A DNA stretch of 64,000 bases from Hyphomicrobiales bacterium (GCA_900470095.1 UBZM01000025.1:62001-126000); one strand, 5' to 3'; numbered from the stretch's first letter, positions 27,594 to 35,221 are shown. Translations and numbers: made by a program. The notes: generated from the letters alone by a model not told the origin.

Positions 27594-27980
27594 TTAGGCT
27601 ATTTTGTCTTTTTTAACGCTAATGCCATGAAATACGTCAAGTAAAAAAACAAAAATTATGCTAAAAGTCATTACAGCAAATGGTTGATTGTGCGTGAATC
27701 GGCCTTCTGTTCGAATCTGCTTTGTATAATCAATAATGAAATACAATGTAACAAAAAACATCAAAAGAGTTGCTGTATTCGCTATCTCAGATATAATTCC
27801 GTCTTTTCTTCCTGCTTTAAAGTGCTCGTATCCGGGAATTCCAAACCAGACGACAATACTCAAAAGTAGGGCTGCGGCCCATAAGAGTCTTCCTCGGCCG
27901 GGTGATTGAATAAGGTTTATATAGTCTGTAATAAAATGAAGAAGCGTAAAAGATGCAGCTAGCAGCGATATTCCGATCAA
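27594..27980 (-). CDS. Hypothetical AT-rich membrane protein, C-terminal part of a broken gene
   Basis: 128 residues with three hydrophobic segments (MIGISLLAASFTLLHFITDYINL, LLWAAALLLSIVVWFGIPGY, TATLLMFFVTLYFIIDY) and a fourth near the C terminus (VMTFSIIFVFLLDVFHG). The frame is open upstream and reads TLIWTIEYTDIIKITLIGIS, which would join smoothly to the FDR of the small gene at 27983-28174 after a one-base shift near 28025. Codon use is far more AT-rich than in the surrounding genes, a sign of foreign origin. No family recognised. The intact product would be a four- or five-helix membrane protein of about 190-200 residues. Confidence 0.55.
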   Translation of the reverse strand: MIGISLLAASFTLLHFITDYINLIQSPGRGRLLWAAALLLSIVVWFGIPGYEHFKAGRKDGIISEIANTATLLMFFVTLYFIIDYTKQIRTEGRFTHNQPFAVMTFSIIFVFLLDVFHGISVKKDKIA

Positions 27981-27982
27981 AG

Positions 27983-28174
27983 TTATCTTAATAATATCTG
28001 TATATTCAATAGTCCATATAAGGGTCTATCAAAAACGGCGAGGTATCCGGATATAAATATTATTGCGATGGTCGCGCCAAATGCTGAGAGGCCGGCTGAT
28101 ATCGCAAGGAAATTTTTAGTGATGAAGTCGATCGCTCTTACCATGAGTGCATTGTCGGACACGTCACGCCCCAT
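27983..28174 (-). CDS. Hypothetical membrane protein, N-terminal part of a broken gene
   Basis: 63 residues: MGRDVSDNALMVRAIDFITKNFLAISAGLSAFGATIAIIFISGYLAVFDR, with one clear membrane helix, followed by an atypical tail and stop. A one-base shift near 28025 would fuse it to the membrane protein at 27594-27980. An internal ATG at 28144 (MVRAIDF) is an alternative start. Read together, the two parts form one AT-rich multi-helix membrane protein lying between the 49-bp repeats. Confidence 0.5.
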   Translation of the reverse strand: MGRDVSDNALMVRAIDFITKNFLAISAGLSAFGATIAIIFISGYLAVFDRPLYGLLNIQILLR

Positions 28175-28264
28175 GTCGAGGGATTGGCGTCATAACTCAC
28201 AGGAAGGTCGGGCCAGATGCCAGCCATGTCCTGAAAAACTACGCACTGCAAACTTTGAACGATT

Positions 28265-28313
28265 AAAGCCCGCCGATCTGCACCGGCGAGCCTCGTGTCG
28301 TAAATCGCCCTGG
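28265..28313 (+). repeat. 49-bp imperfect direct repeat, copy B
   Basis: Matches copy A (27288-27336) at 41 of 49 positions. It abuts the 3' end of the small minus-strand gene at 28316. The pair brackets the AT-rich membrane gene in a unit of about 980 bases. Confidence 0.6.
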
Positions 28314-28315
28314 GC

Positions 28316-28573
28316 TTAGGCGACGTGCTGCGTCGCCGCGCTGATCCTGATGCGGGGCTTGGGAAGCTGGACGCCGAGGGATTCCAAGCGCTCAACGATC
28401 ATTTCGGTGAGCGCGAGAACGTGGAGGTTCGCATCTTCGGGCGTGATCGAATGAATCTCATCGGCGATAGCGTGGGACATCGCCTCGCGAGCAACCTCGC
28501 GCCTGATCATCATCCTCTCGCTCTTACTGGCGATCCGAACGATTGCTTCGCGGAGGGCAGGATTCAGGCTCAT
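28316..28573 (-). CDS. Hypothetical protein, second gene of a small overlapping pair
   Basis: An 85-residue, mainly helical, soluble protein (MSLNPALREAIVRIASKSERMMIRREVAREAMSHAIADEIHSITPEDANLHVLALTEMIVERLESLGVQL). No family recognised. The ATG at 28573 overlaps the stop of the upstream gene as TGATG, so the two are translationally coupled; a GTG at 28576 is directly before it. Base composition is like the host chromosome rather than the AT-rich parts of the island. Confidence 0.55.
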   Translation of the reverse strand: MSLNPALREAIVRIASKSERMMIRREVAREAMSHAIADEIHSITPEDANLHVLALTEMIVERLESLGVQLPKPRIRISAATQHVA

Positions 28574-28875
28574 CACGCGGCCTCCCTATGGGCGGCCTTG
28601 TAGGTAATGAAGCCTTCCCTGACGCGCCTCAGCTTCGCGACAAGGCCCTCGAACTCCTGAATTGCGAGGTCCAGTTCAGGAACGGGTTCCGGGTCGTTGC
28701 TGAGGATGCCGTTGACCATCTCGGTAATGACATCGTCCAAGCTGTAGAACTCGAAGCCGGACAGGTAGAGATAGCCGACGCTGTCGCCGTCACCGTTCGC
28801 CGTCGTCTTGAGATAGGCAGCGAACAGTTCCTTGTCGGTAGTCGTTTCCGGCTCGGCGGCAGTAGTGGTAGACAT
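28573..28875 (-). CDS. Hypothetical acidic protein, first gene of a small overlapping pair
   Basis: A 100-residue acidic protein (MSTTTAAEPETTTDKELFAAYLKTTANGDGDSVGYLYLSGFEFYSLDDVITEMVNG...) ending in a basic helix (LVAKLRRVREGFITYKAAHREAA). The ATG at 28875 follows an AAAGG ribosome site; the frame stays open to 29016, but the added part looks non-coding. It is coupled to the 85-residue gene downstream. The acidic/basic pairing and overlap resemble small two-component modules such as toxin-antitoxin pairs, but no toxin motif is visible. Confidence 0.5.
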   Translation of the reverse strand: MSTTTAAEPETTTDKELFAAYLKTTANGDGDSVGYLYLSGFEFYSLDDVITEMVNGILSNDPEPVPELDLAIQEFEGLVAKLRRVREGFITYKAAHREAA

Positions 28876-29459
28876 AGGCGTGCATGCCTTTCGAGGCTGT
28901 GTGATGGCAGGTGGAACGACGCTGCACCAAACCGGGTGCGAGGCGACGCATCTCGACAGGGCGGCCGTCGCCTGACCGGGAAACGTGGGCATAGCCGGCG
29001 CCGTGAAGTAGCGCATCTGTTGTCAAGAAGGTGCGAGGCTGCCCCGCGTTAGTCCACTCGTTGACGCGGTTATGGGCTAGCCGATAGCCGCGGTGATCCT
29101 TTGCGGCCTCTTATCTGCCGTTGCGTCACGATAGATCTTGCAAGGAGGGGGGCGTTTCAGCGATCAGGCGTGTGGCCTGAAGAGCAGCGGGGCGCGAAGC
29201 GCCGTGTGAGCGTTGACCGGAACGCCAGAAGCAGTTGGCAACGTGCCGAACAGCTCAGAGATTGCGGGATCGGAAGGGGGGGGCAGGACTTTCCCTCCGA
29301 TCCAAAACCAAGAGAATTATTTACGCTGCCAACTAACTCGCGGAACACAACTCAGCCCACGCCATACTTAACTTGGCGTGAGTCTCATGGGGTTGAATCG
29401 GGTGGCAACTGGGAATATGAAAATAATCCTACACCTATAGGGTTAAGGTCAGATGCCAG
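28876..29459. other. Gene-free stretch within the island
   Basis: About 580 bases without a convincing gene. Open frames on both strands here lack ribosome sites and have atypical composition. It presumably contains the promoter of the overlapping minus-strand pair (right at its left end) and the 3' flank of the FRG gene. A G run (GGAAGGGGGGGG-like) occurs near 29270-29283. Confidence 0.5.
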
Positions 29460-30305
29460 TTACGCCCCGTTCTGGTAGCGACGAACAATGAAATCAGACG
29501 CTTTGTCGATCTCGGGGAAAAGTGTGCTGGCGTGAATTCCAAGCACCTCCAGTTCTTTCCGAATTTCACCTTTGGCATCCGATCGTATAGTAAGACGGTG
29601 TATCAATAAGTCGTCGTCCTTTTTTACTCTGACAAGCTTTCTCCCATAAATCATAAAAGCACCATATTGAGCAATAATCCTGCGGTTACTCATCTTTGGT
29701 TTTACATAGACGGGGTCGTTCAAGTCAGATTTGTCAATATTCGGTTCAAAATGAGGGTTTTCAATCTTGATGAACCAAGAGAGCCGTCTAATGGCGTCGC
29801 TTTTATTGAATTCTAATTTTGGTAATTTAAATGCAGAGGCTATATCCGATTTTTCTTCTGATGTTAGATTCGCAATATTTGATAGACAGCTAACAAGATC
29901 GCTATCATAGTACCTTTGCCTGCTTTCGGGAACCGAAAAGCCCTGAACTTTTCCGTCTTGCTCGGTTTTGTCTGCAATATGTTTCTCTGTGGCGAAATAT
30001 AGAGCTACTAGTGGATTTGTTGTGACATCCAATAATCTAGTCGGAAGGTCAAAGTGCTGCATTCTTACTAGACGATCAAACATTGTATTATCGTCACGAA
30101 ATTCTTGCGGATGGAGAGAGACAAGGTCGCGGACAATTTTCTTTTCGTGGTCGTATACGCCAACATCTTTGCGAAAAATCTTAGGTTCTGTCGGCCATTT
30201 CCAGTATGCTTGACCTCGAAAAGCGATGGGTCTTTTGCCATTAATTTTCCAATTAATTACGCTTTCCACGAATTGGGCAACTGACTTAATGTCATTATTT
30301 CCCAT
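29460..30305 (-). CDS. FRG domain-containing protein
   Basis: A 281-residue soluble protein with an FRG domain (named after its Phe-Arg-Gly motif). The motif is at residues 29-31 (PIAFRGQAYWKWPTEPKIFR), followed by the second conserved block RMQHFDLPTRLLDVTTNPLVALYFA at about 81-105. The C-terminal part (PKMSNRRIIAQYGAFMIYGRKLV...) carries the usual 'R-I-x-x-Q-x-G-x-F' segment. FRG proteins are common in phages and accessory islands, and their biochemical role is unsettled. The gene is very AT-rich compared with the chromosome. The ATG at 30305 has a strong ribosome site (GGGGGAGG) that extends into the right att repeat; an ATG at 30326 inside the repeat is a possible alternative start. Confidence 0.8.
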   Translation of the reverse strand: MGNNDIKSVAQFVESVINWKINGKRPIAFRGQAYWKWPTEPKIFRKDVGVYDHEKKIVRDLVSLHPQEFRDDNTMFDRLVRMQHFDLPTRLLDVTTNPLVALYFATEKHIADKTEQDGKVQGFSVPESRQRYYDSDLVSCLSNIANLTSEEKSDIASAFKLPKLEFNKSDAIRRLSWFIKIENPHFEPNIDKSDLNDPVYVKPKMSNRRIIAQYGAFMIYGRKLVRVKKDDDLLIHRLTIRSDAKGEIRKELEVLGIHASTLFPEIDKASDFIVRRYQNGA

Positions 30306-30314
30306 GTATTTTCC

Positions 30315-30329
30315 TCCCCCAGCCACTTC
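30315..30329 (+). repeat. Putative attR of the tRNA-Gln island
   Basis: Exact second copy of TCCCCCAGCCACTTC. Its complement supplies most of the ribosome-binding purine run of the FRG gene. The sequences diverge immediately on both sides of the repeat. Confidence 0.7.
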
Positions 30330-30753
30330 AGCTTGACAAGCTGATTATGAGTACGAATCGTCTAGAGCTCAGATTCCACTGATAGAGCGTAGTTCGGAAG
30401 CAAATCGATCGCGATCTTGTGCGCCTTCATCGTCACCTCGCCATAGTTCTCGCCGGCATCAGCGCCTTTACCCCTAGGTCCATGAAGCTGGCTGCTTCAA
30501 CAGGCCGCTTTTTCGGTGGCTTCTCTCGAAGAAATCAAGAACTTAGCGAATTGGCCGCGGCTCCTCGCAATAGGGTTGCATCCTGCCGGGGCACGCATTC
30601 ATCAGGTTCGTCAGGCGCACGCAACGGCTGGCAATACCTGAAGTGCTCGCATTCACGCGCAGCGGCGCTTGATCTCGGCGCCGACACCGTTCTTCGCGCG
30701 CCGCCCCCGACAGGAGACTAGCGTCGGGGCGCCACACAGCGCTATCAACGGCC
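30330..30753. other. Stretch without an intact gene between island and HNH gene
   Basis: About 420 bases. On the minus strand, 30435-30370 reads MKAHKIAIDLLPNYALSVESEL-stop, with an open frame upstream (KGADAGENYGEVT) to about 30474. This looks like the remnant C terminus of a lost gene. Bases 30540-30750 show normal GC content but no supported gene; they should hold the promoter of the HNH gene. Confidence 0.4.
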
Positions 30754-31656
30754 ATGGGGTTTGGTGTCTTCATTCATCGGTACGATTCGATCTATACCGA
30801 CAAGCCGGCTGAGAAATATCAGTTCCCGCGGCAATATCTTGGTCGCGTTCAAGCCTGCGTCGGTGATTGGATCGTCTATTACGAGCCGCGCAAGGTGCTC
30901 AATACGCGCGGGTACTTTGCTCTTGCCAAAGTCCAGCAGATCATTCCCGACCCGGACGCACCCGCGATGTTCATCGCGGTCATCGAGCCAGGCAGCTATC
31001 TCGACCTAGCCAATCCAGTCCCCTTCGTTGACGAGAGTGGTGTCATTGAACGTGGCGTTCTAAATGACCAAGCTCGGATATCGGGGCGAACACAAGCCGC
31101 AGTGCGACCGATCTCGCCCGCCGACTTCAACCGTATTCTCGCCCTCGGCCTCGATGAGGCTGAGCCACTCCTGCCGCGAAGCGATAGCCTGAACGCTGCT
31201 GCCGGTGGGCTTGCGGAAGAGCAAGCTCCCTTTGTCTTTGATCAAGCCCGCGAGCGGTTGACGATCGCGCTCTCACGGATCGTGCGCGATCGAGTATTTC
31301 GCCGAACGGTGCTGCGGGCCTATGGTGAGCGCTGTGCGATCACTGGACTCAGGTTGATCAATGGCGGCGGTCGTGCCGAGGTCGCTGCCGCCCATATTCG
31401 CCCCGTGGAGGCGAACGGGCCGGACATCGTCAGCAATGGGCTCGCGCTGTCGGGAACGGCGCATTGGATGTTCGATCGCGGGTTGATCAGCCTGTCCGAT
31501 GACCTGGACATTCTGGTCTCACGGCATGCGAACGACGTTGAAGGCATCCGGGCCTTCGTGAACCGAAGCGGCCGCGCGTTTGCTCCCACCCGGCCGGCCG
31601 AACGTCCGCATCCTCATTTCCTCAATTGGCACCGCGAGACCTGCTTCAAGCAGTGA
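30754..31656 (+). CDS. HNH endonuclease with N-terminal PUA/EVE-like domain
   Basis: A 300-residue protein. The C-terminal half is an HNH nuclease of the HNH_2 type: RRTVLRAYGERCAITGLRLINGGGRAEVAAAHIRPVEANGPDIVSNGLALSGTAHWMFDRGLISLSDD, with the AAHIRP His, the central Asn and the HWMFD His. The N-terminal part (GVFIHRYDSIYTDKPAEKYQFPRQYLGRVQACVGDWIVYYEPRK...GYFALAKVQQIIPDP) resembles PUA-superfamily (EVE/SRA-like) modules that read modified bases. Such fusions are known as type IV-like restriction enzymes; that reading is inference. It has normal GC content and lies just outside the island, without a methylase beside it, which fits modification-dependent restriction. Confidence 0.75.
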   Translation: MGFGVFIHRYDSIYTDKPAEKYQFPRQYLGRVQACVGDWIVYYEPRKVLNTRGYFALAKVQQIIPDPDAPAMFIAVIEPGSYLDLANPVPFVDESGVIERGVLNDQARISGRTQAAVRPISPADFNRILALGLDEAEPLLPRSDSLNAAAGGLAEEQAPFVFDQARERLTIALSRIVRDRVFRRTVLRAYGERCAITGLRLINGGGRAEVAAAHIRPVEANGPDIVSNGLALSGTAHWMFDRGLISLSDDLDILVSRHANDVEGIRAFVNRSGRAFAPTRPAERPHPHFLNWHRETCFKQ

Positions 31657-31707
31657 CGTGATTGCTGGACCCTACTCTGGCGAGGCGCGGTCGATCGCGC
31701 CCAGGCC

Positions 31708-32286
31708 TCAAAGATAGGGTGGCGTGCAGGCGCTCACGACCTCGCACCGCGCGGCGCCGATATTGCGAAACCGATGGGGGGTGCGGCTGTCGAAGAGATA
31801 GGCGTCGCCGGGGCCAAGGATCTTGATCTGGTCGCCAACCGTGATCTCGAGCTCTCCCGACAGGACCACGCCGCCCTCATGTGAATCGTGCTTCAGCATG
31901 GTCACGCCGGTATCGGCGCCGGGCTCGTAGGATTCATGCAGGATCTGCAGGTTGTGCGCCTTGGCGTCGCCGACCTGTCGGAACGACATACGGCCCTCGC
32001 CGCTGCCGCCACTGACCTGATGCAGGCGGGATGTCAGGTCGAGAAGGTCGCCGGCCTCGAAGAACACCTTGCCGCGCGGCACGCGCTCCTCGTCAAAGAA
32101 ATTCACCATCGACATCGGGATGCCGTCGAGAATCTTGCGCAAGGATGCGACCGAGGGACTGTTCCGATTCTGCTCGATCAGCGAGATCAGGCTGTGCGTC
32201 ACGCCCGAACGGGCGGCCAATTCACGCTGCGAAAGCCCGGCAGACGCCCTGATTTCCTTCAATCTTCCACCCACGTCAAAACTCAT
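31708..32286 (-). CDS. XRE-cupin transcriptional regulator (PuuR-like)
   Basis: A 192-residue regulator. The helix-turn-helix occupies about residues 8-62 (LKEIRASAGLSQRELAARSGVTHSLISLIEQNRNSPSVASLRKIL) and a cupin domain about 110-188 (GADTGVTMLKHDSHEGGVVLSGELEITVGDQ...GDAYLFDSRTPHRFRNIG), which would sense a small ligand. This architecture is that of PuuR, the repressor of putrescine use in E. coli. It is transcribed away from the amidohydrolase-transporter cluster across about 330 bases, so it is the probable repressor of that cluster. Confidence 0.88.
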   Translation of the reverse strand: MSFDVGGRLKEIRASAGLSQRELAARSGVTHSLISLIEQNRNSPSVASLRKILDGIPMSMVNFFDEERVPRGKVFFEAGDLLDLTSRLHQVSGGSGEGRMSFRQVGDAKAHNLQILHESYEPGADTGVTMLKHDSHEGGVVLSGELEITVGDQIKILGPGDAYLFDSRTPHRFRNIGAARCEVVSACTPPYL

Positions 32287-32620
32287 GACCGGTCTCCGCC
32301 CGTCTTCGTTCCATCACGCAATGCCTGCGACCTGATCCGCACGGCATGCAGCGCTTGCCTGCTCAGCGCCCCTTGCGCTGTTAAATATTCTGAGCAATGC
32401 TAGCCCCAATCCAATAAGAAAATGACTCCGAGGAAATATCAAGGATGGAAGAGTTTCTGCGGCTCGAGACCGCTGCCTAGAGCATATTCCATTATCTGAC
32501 AGAGCTGAACGTCGTGGATTTAGTGCGCTAAATCTGCGTTACGCTACGCGTTTGCTTGCGCCTGACAAGTTGCGCGCGCAGCGGTGTCAATCATTACAAT
32601 GCAGCAGTGAGCGTTAGGTT
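32287..32620. promoter_or_regulatory. Divergent promoter region with candidate operator
   Basis: About 330 bases between the XRE-cupin gene and the first amidohydrolase. It contains a clean inverted repeat GATTTAG-TGCG-CTAAATC at 32517-32534, a candidate binding site for the regulator, and a rhizobial-type TAGAGCAT tract at 32478. A+T content is raised. Confidence 0.45.
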
Positions 32621-34267
32621 ATGATTCAAGCGGACACCGTCTTGTTGAACGGCCGCATCTTCTGCGGTCTGGCCGAGGGTTTCGTCGAGGCCTTGGCGGT
32701 CAGGGACGGCACAGTCCTCGCGGCAGGTTCGGCTGAGGAGATCTCGAGCCTGCGGGGGGCGGGCACGCGTGTCATCGACCTGGCTGGTCGCGTTGCGATT
32801 CCCGGCCTCAACGATGCGCATATGCATCTGCTGCCGCTCGGCGTCAGCATGAACGAAATCAATCTTCGGCCGGAAGAGGGCGTGCGGAGCATCGACGAGG
32901 TCCTGCGCCGCGTCGCGACTGTCGCCAGGACGAAGAAGCCAGGCGAGTGGGTGCTCGGGCGCGGCTATGATCACAATGAACTGGCCGAGGGCCGCCATCC
33001 CACCGCCGCCGAGCTCGATCAGGTGGCGCCCGACAATCCGGTCTATATCAAGCGCACCTGCGGCCATGTCGGCGTCGTCAACAGCCAGGCCATGCGCAAA
33101 GCCGGCATCGGCCACAACACGCCGAGCCCCGATGGCGGCCTGATCGAGCGGCGCGACAACAAGCTCACCGGCCTTCTGGCTGAAAGCGCCATGCGCCTGA
33201 TCGTCGAGGCGATGCCGAAACCCAGCCACGCGGAGCTGACGACGGCCATCGAGCAGGCCGGCCACTACATGCTGTCGCAGGGCTTCACCAGCGTGATGGA
33301 TGCCGGCGTCGGCATGCTGGCGGGCATGGCCGAGATCGAGGCCTATGAGGAGATGGCGCGCAGCAACCGGCTGCCGGTGCGGACCTGGGTCTGCATCTAT
33401 GGCAATGCCGACGGCATCGGCGATGCCGCGCACGCGGCCGGATACCGCTTTGGGCGCGAGGTCGGCCTGCTGCGCTATGGCGCCATGAAAGTGTTCGGTG
33501 ACGGCAGCGCCGGCGGTCTGACGGCAGCGATGAGCCAGCCCTATCGCGTTGGCGACCCCGACAACCGCGGCATCTTCATCTATTCCGACACGGACATGCA
33601 CGGTTACCTCGCGCATTATCACAGGCTCGGCTACCAGCTCGCGATTCATGCCATCGGCGACGCAGCCATCGAGCAGGTGCTGTCGGGAATCGAGCAGGCG
33701 GACAGTACCGAGCACCCCGTCCTCGGGCGTCGCCACCGCATCGAGCATTGCGGCTTCCTGACCGACGGCCAGCTCGCTCGGATGGCTGCAGCGGGGATCG
33801 ATCCCGTACCGCAGCCGGTGTTCATCTACGAGTTCGGCGATCTCTACGTTCATAATCTCGGGCAAGAGCGGGCGGATGCCTCCTATCCGATGCGCAAATG
33901 GTTCGATGCCGGTGTGCATCCCGCTGCGAGTTCGGATGCGCCGGTCTGCGCCACGGACCCATTCAAGAACCTCTTCACGATGGTCACCCGCCAGACCAAG
34001 CGCCACACGGTGATCGGTGCGGCGGAACGCCTGACGATGGAAGAGGCCGTCCATGCCTATACGGCGATCGGCGCCTATACCCAGTTCGCCGAGGACCGCA
34101 TGGGACGTCTCGTGCCGGGTCAGCTCGCCGACATCGCGGTTTTGTCGCACGACATCTTCGCGGCTCCGGTCGAAACCGTGGAGATGGAAGCGCGCTGCGA
34201 TCTGACGCTGCTGGGCGGCGAGGTGGTCTATGACCGGCTCGGCCAGTTCGCAGCCGCGGCGCAGTAG
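32621..34267 (+). CDS. Amidohydrolase family protein (YtcJ/NfdA-like)
   Basis: A 548-residue metal-dependent hydrolase of the amidohydrolase family 3 (YtcJ-like) type, probably cytoplasmic. It opens with the small beta domain (ADTVLLNGRIFCG...VRDGTVLAAGSAEEI), then the metal motif IPGLNDAHMHLLPLG (HxH). Later come the carboxylated-Lys region, AIHAIGDAAIEQVL, HRIEHCGFLTDGQLARM, and a C-terminal ASSDAPVCATDPFKNL with the catalytic Asp. Known relatives include the N-substituted formamide deformylase. It heads an operon with a Dpp/Opp-type importer, so its substrate is probably imported by that transporter. The next gene starts 12 bases after its stop. Confidence 0.87.
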   Translation: MIQADTVLLNGRIFCGLAEGFVEALAVRDGTVLAAGSAEEISSLRGAGTRVIDLAGRVAIPGLNDAHMHLLPLGVSMNEINLRPEEGVRSIDEVLRRVATVARTKKPGEWVLGRGYDHNELAEGRHPTAAELDQVAPDNPVYIKRTCGHVGVVNSQAMRKAGIGHNTPSPDGGLIERRDNKLTGLLAESAMRLIVEAMPKPSHAELTTAIEQAGHYMLSQGFTSVMDAGVGMLAGMAEIEAYEEMARSNRLPVRTWVCIYGNADGIGDAAHAAGYRFGREVGLLRYGAMKVFGDGSAGGLTAAMSQPYRVGDPDNRGIFIYSDTDMHGYLAHYHRLGYQLAIHAIGDAAIEQVLSGIEQADSTEHPVLGRRHRIEHCGFLTDGQLARMAAAGIDPVPQPVFIYEFGDLYVHNLGQERADASYPMRKWFDAGVHPAASSDAPVCATDPFKNLFTMVTRQTKRHTVIGAAERLTMEEAVHAYTAIGAYTQFAEDRMGRLVPGQLADIAVLSHDIFAAPVETVEMEARCDLTLLGGEVVYDRLGQFAAAAQ

Positions 34268-34279
34268 GGAGAAGCCGGA

Positions 34280-35221
34280 ATGCTGCGGCACACGCTGCAA
34301 CGGCTGCTGCTCGCGCTGCCGGTCCTGTTGGGGGTTCTCCTGCTGGGCTTCCTGCTCATGCAGGTGGTCCCGACAGATCCGGCGCAGGTGCGAGCGGGGC
34401 CAACCGCCACACAGGACATCGTCGAGGCCATCCGCCGCGATCTCGGGCTCGATCAGCCGCTCTGGAAGCAGTTCCTGATCTATGTCGGGCGGTTGTTGCA
34501 GGGTGATCTCGGCGTGTCGATCATCAACAATGTGCCGGTGGTCCAGGAGCTCGGCAACACGATCGGGCCGACGCTCGAGCTGATGGTCGCCTCCCTGATC
34601 TGGGCCATTCCGCTGGGCATCGCCATGGGCACGGTCGGCGCCTATTTCCGCGGCTCTATCCTCGATCGCGCGATCATGGCGGTGTCGGTCGCGGGCGTCT
34701 CCCTGCCCGTGTTCTTCCTCGGCCTGGCACTGATCTGGTTGCTCGGCTTCAAGTATCCGCTGCTGCCCTTCACCGGCCGGATGGGGCCGTTCTGGACCTG
34801 GGACGGCTTTCTCGCGATCATCCTGCCGGCCATCACGCTCGGCGGCGTCTTCGTCGGCCCCGTCGCGCGCATGACCCGCAGCTCGGTGCTCGACGTGCTG
34901 GGCGCGGACCATGTCAGGACAGCTCGCGCCAAGGGGCTGACCGAACGGGCCGTCGTCATGCGGCACGCCCTGCGCAATGCGCTGGTTCCGGTCGTGACAC
35001 TGATCGGGCTGCAGATCGGGTTTCTGCTCGGCGGCGCCGTCGTCACCGAAACCGTCTTCAGTTGGCCGGGCATCGGCCGGCTCGCCGTGGGTGCGATCCT
35101 GTCGAGCGACCTGCCGATGGCCCAGGGCACCATCATCGTGCTGTCGCTCGGCTTCATCCTGATCAACCTTGCCGTGGACGTGCTCTATGCCGTGCTCGAC
35201 CCGAGAGTGAGGGGCGCCTGA
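34280..35221 (+). CDS. Dpp/Opp-type ABC transporter permease (DppB-like)
   Basis: A 313-residue inner-membrane permease with six hydrophobic segments. It starts MLRHTLQRLLLALPVLLGVLLLGFLLMQVVPTDPAQVRAG, the typical DppB first helix. The EAA loop is VRTARAKGLTERAVVMRHALRNALVPVVTLIG. It ends VLYAVLDPRVRGA, the common family C terminus. With the next gene it forms the membrane channel for a peptide, nickel or small-amide solute. Its stop overlaps the next start as TGATG. Confidence 0.92.
   Translation: MLRHTLQRLLLALPVLLGVLLLGFLLMQVVPTDPAQVRAGPTATQDIVEAIRRDLGLDQPLWKQFLIYVGRLLQGDLGVSIINNVPVVQELGNTIGPTLELMVASLIWAIPLGIAMGTVGAYFRGSILDRAIMAVSVAGVSLPVFFLGLALIWLLGFKYPLLPFTGRMGPFWTWDGFLAIILPAITLGGVFVGPVARMTRSSVLDVLGADHVRTARAKGLTERAVVMRHALRNALVPVVTLIGLQIGFLLGGAVVTETVFSWPGIGRLAVGAILSSDLPMAQGTIIVLSLGFILINLAVDVLYAVLDPRVRGA

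Larger units (their letters stand above)
26246..30314. mobile_element. 4.1-kb genomic island integrated at tRNA-Gln(CTG)
   Basis: The segment between the two 15-bp repeats differs from the flanks in base composition, with AT-rich stretches at 27420-28160 and 29300-30310. It holds only uncharacterised genes, at least two of them apparently frameshifted. Next to the left end are two near-identical 11-mers (GTGGTAACACC at 26281, GTGGTAGCACC at 26294) that could be integrase arm sites, and an inverted repeat CGCGACAG/CTGTCGCG at 26314-26330. No integrase or transposase gene was found, so it may be a deletion derivative or a satellite that relies on an integrase in trans. Confidence 0.65.

Noticed and set aside
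29270-29285. G run near 29275 as a possible phase-variable tract
   Set aside because: It does not lie in a supported gene or an evident promoter.
29101-29478. 125-residue open frame on the plus strand in the island
   Set aside because: No ribosome site, composition changes halfway, overlaps the end of the FRG gene and shows no domain.
26246-30314. Integrase, transposase or replication gene in the island
   Set aside because: None of the frames shows tyrosine or serine recombinase, DDE or Rep motifs.
32594-34966. 790-residue open frame on the minus strand
   Set aside because: Antisense to the amidohydrolase and the DppB-like gene, with shadow-like composition.
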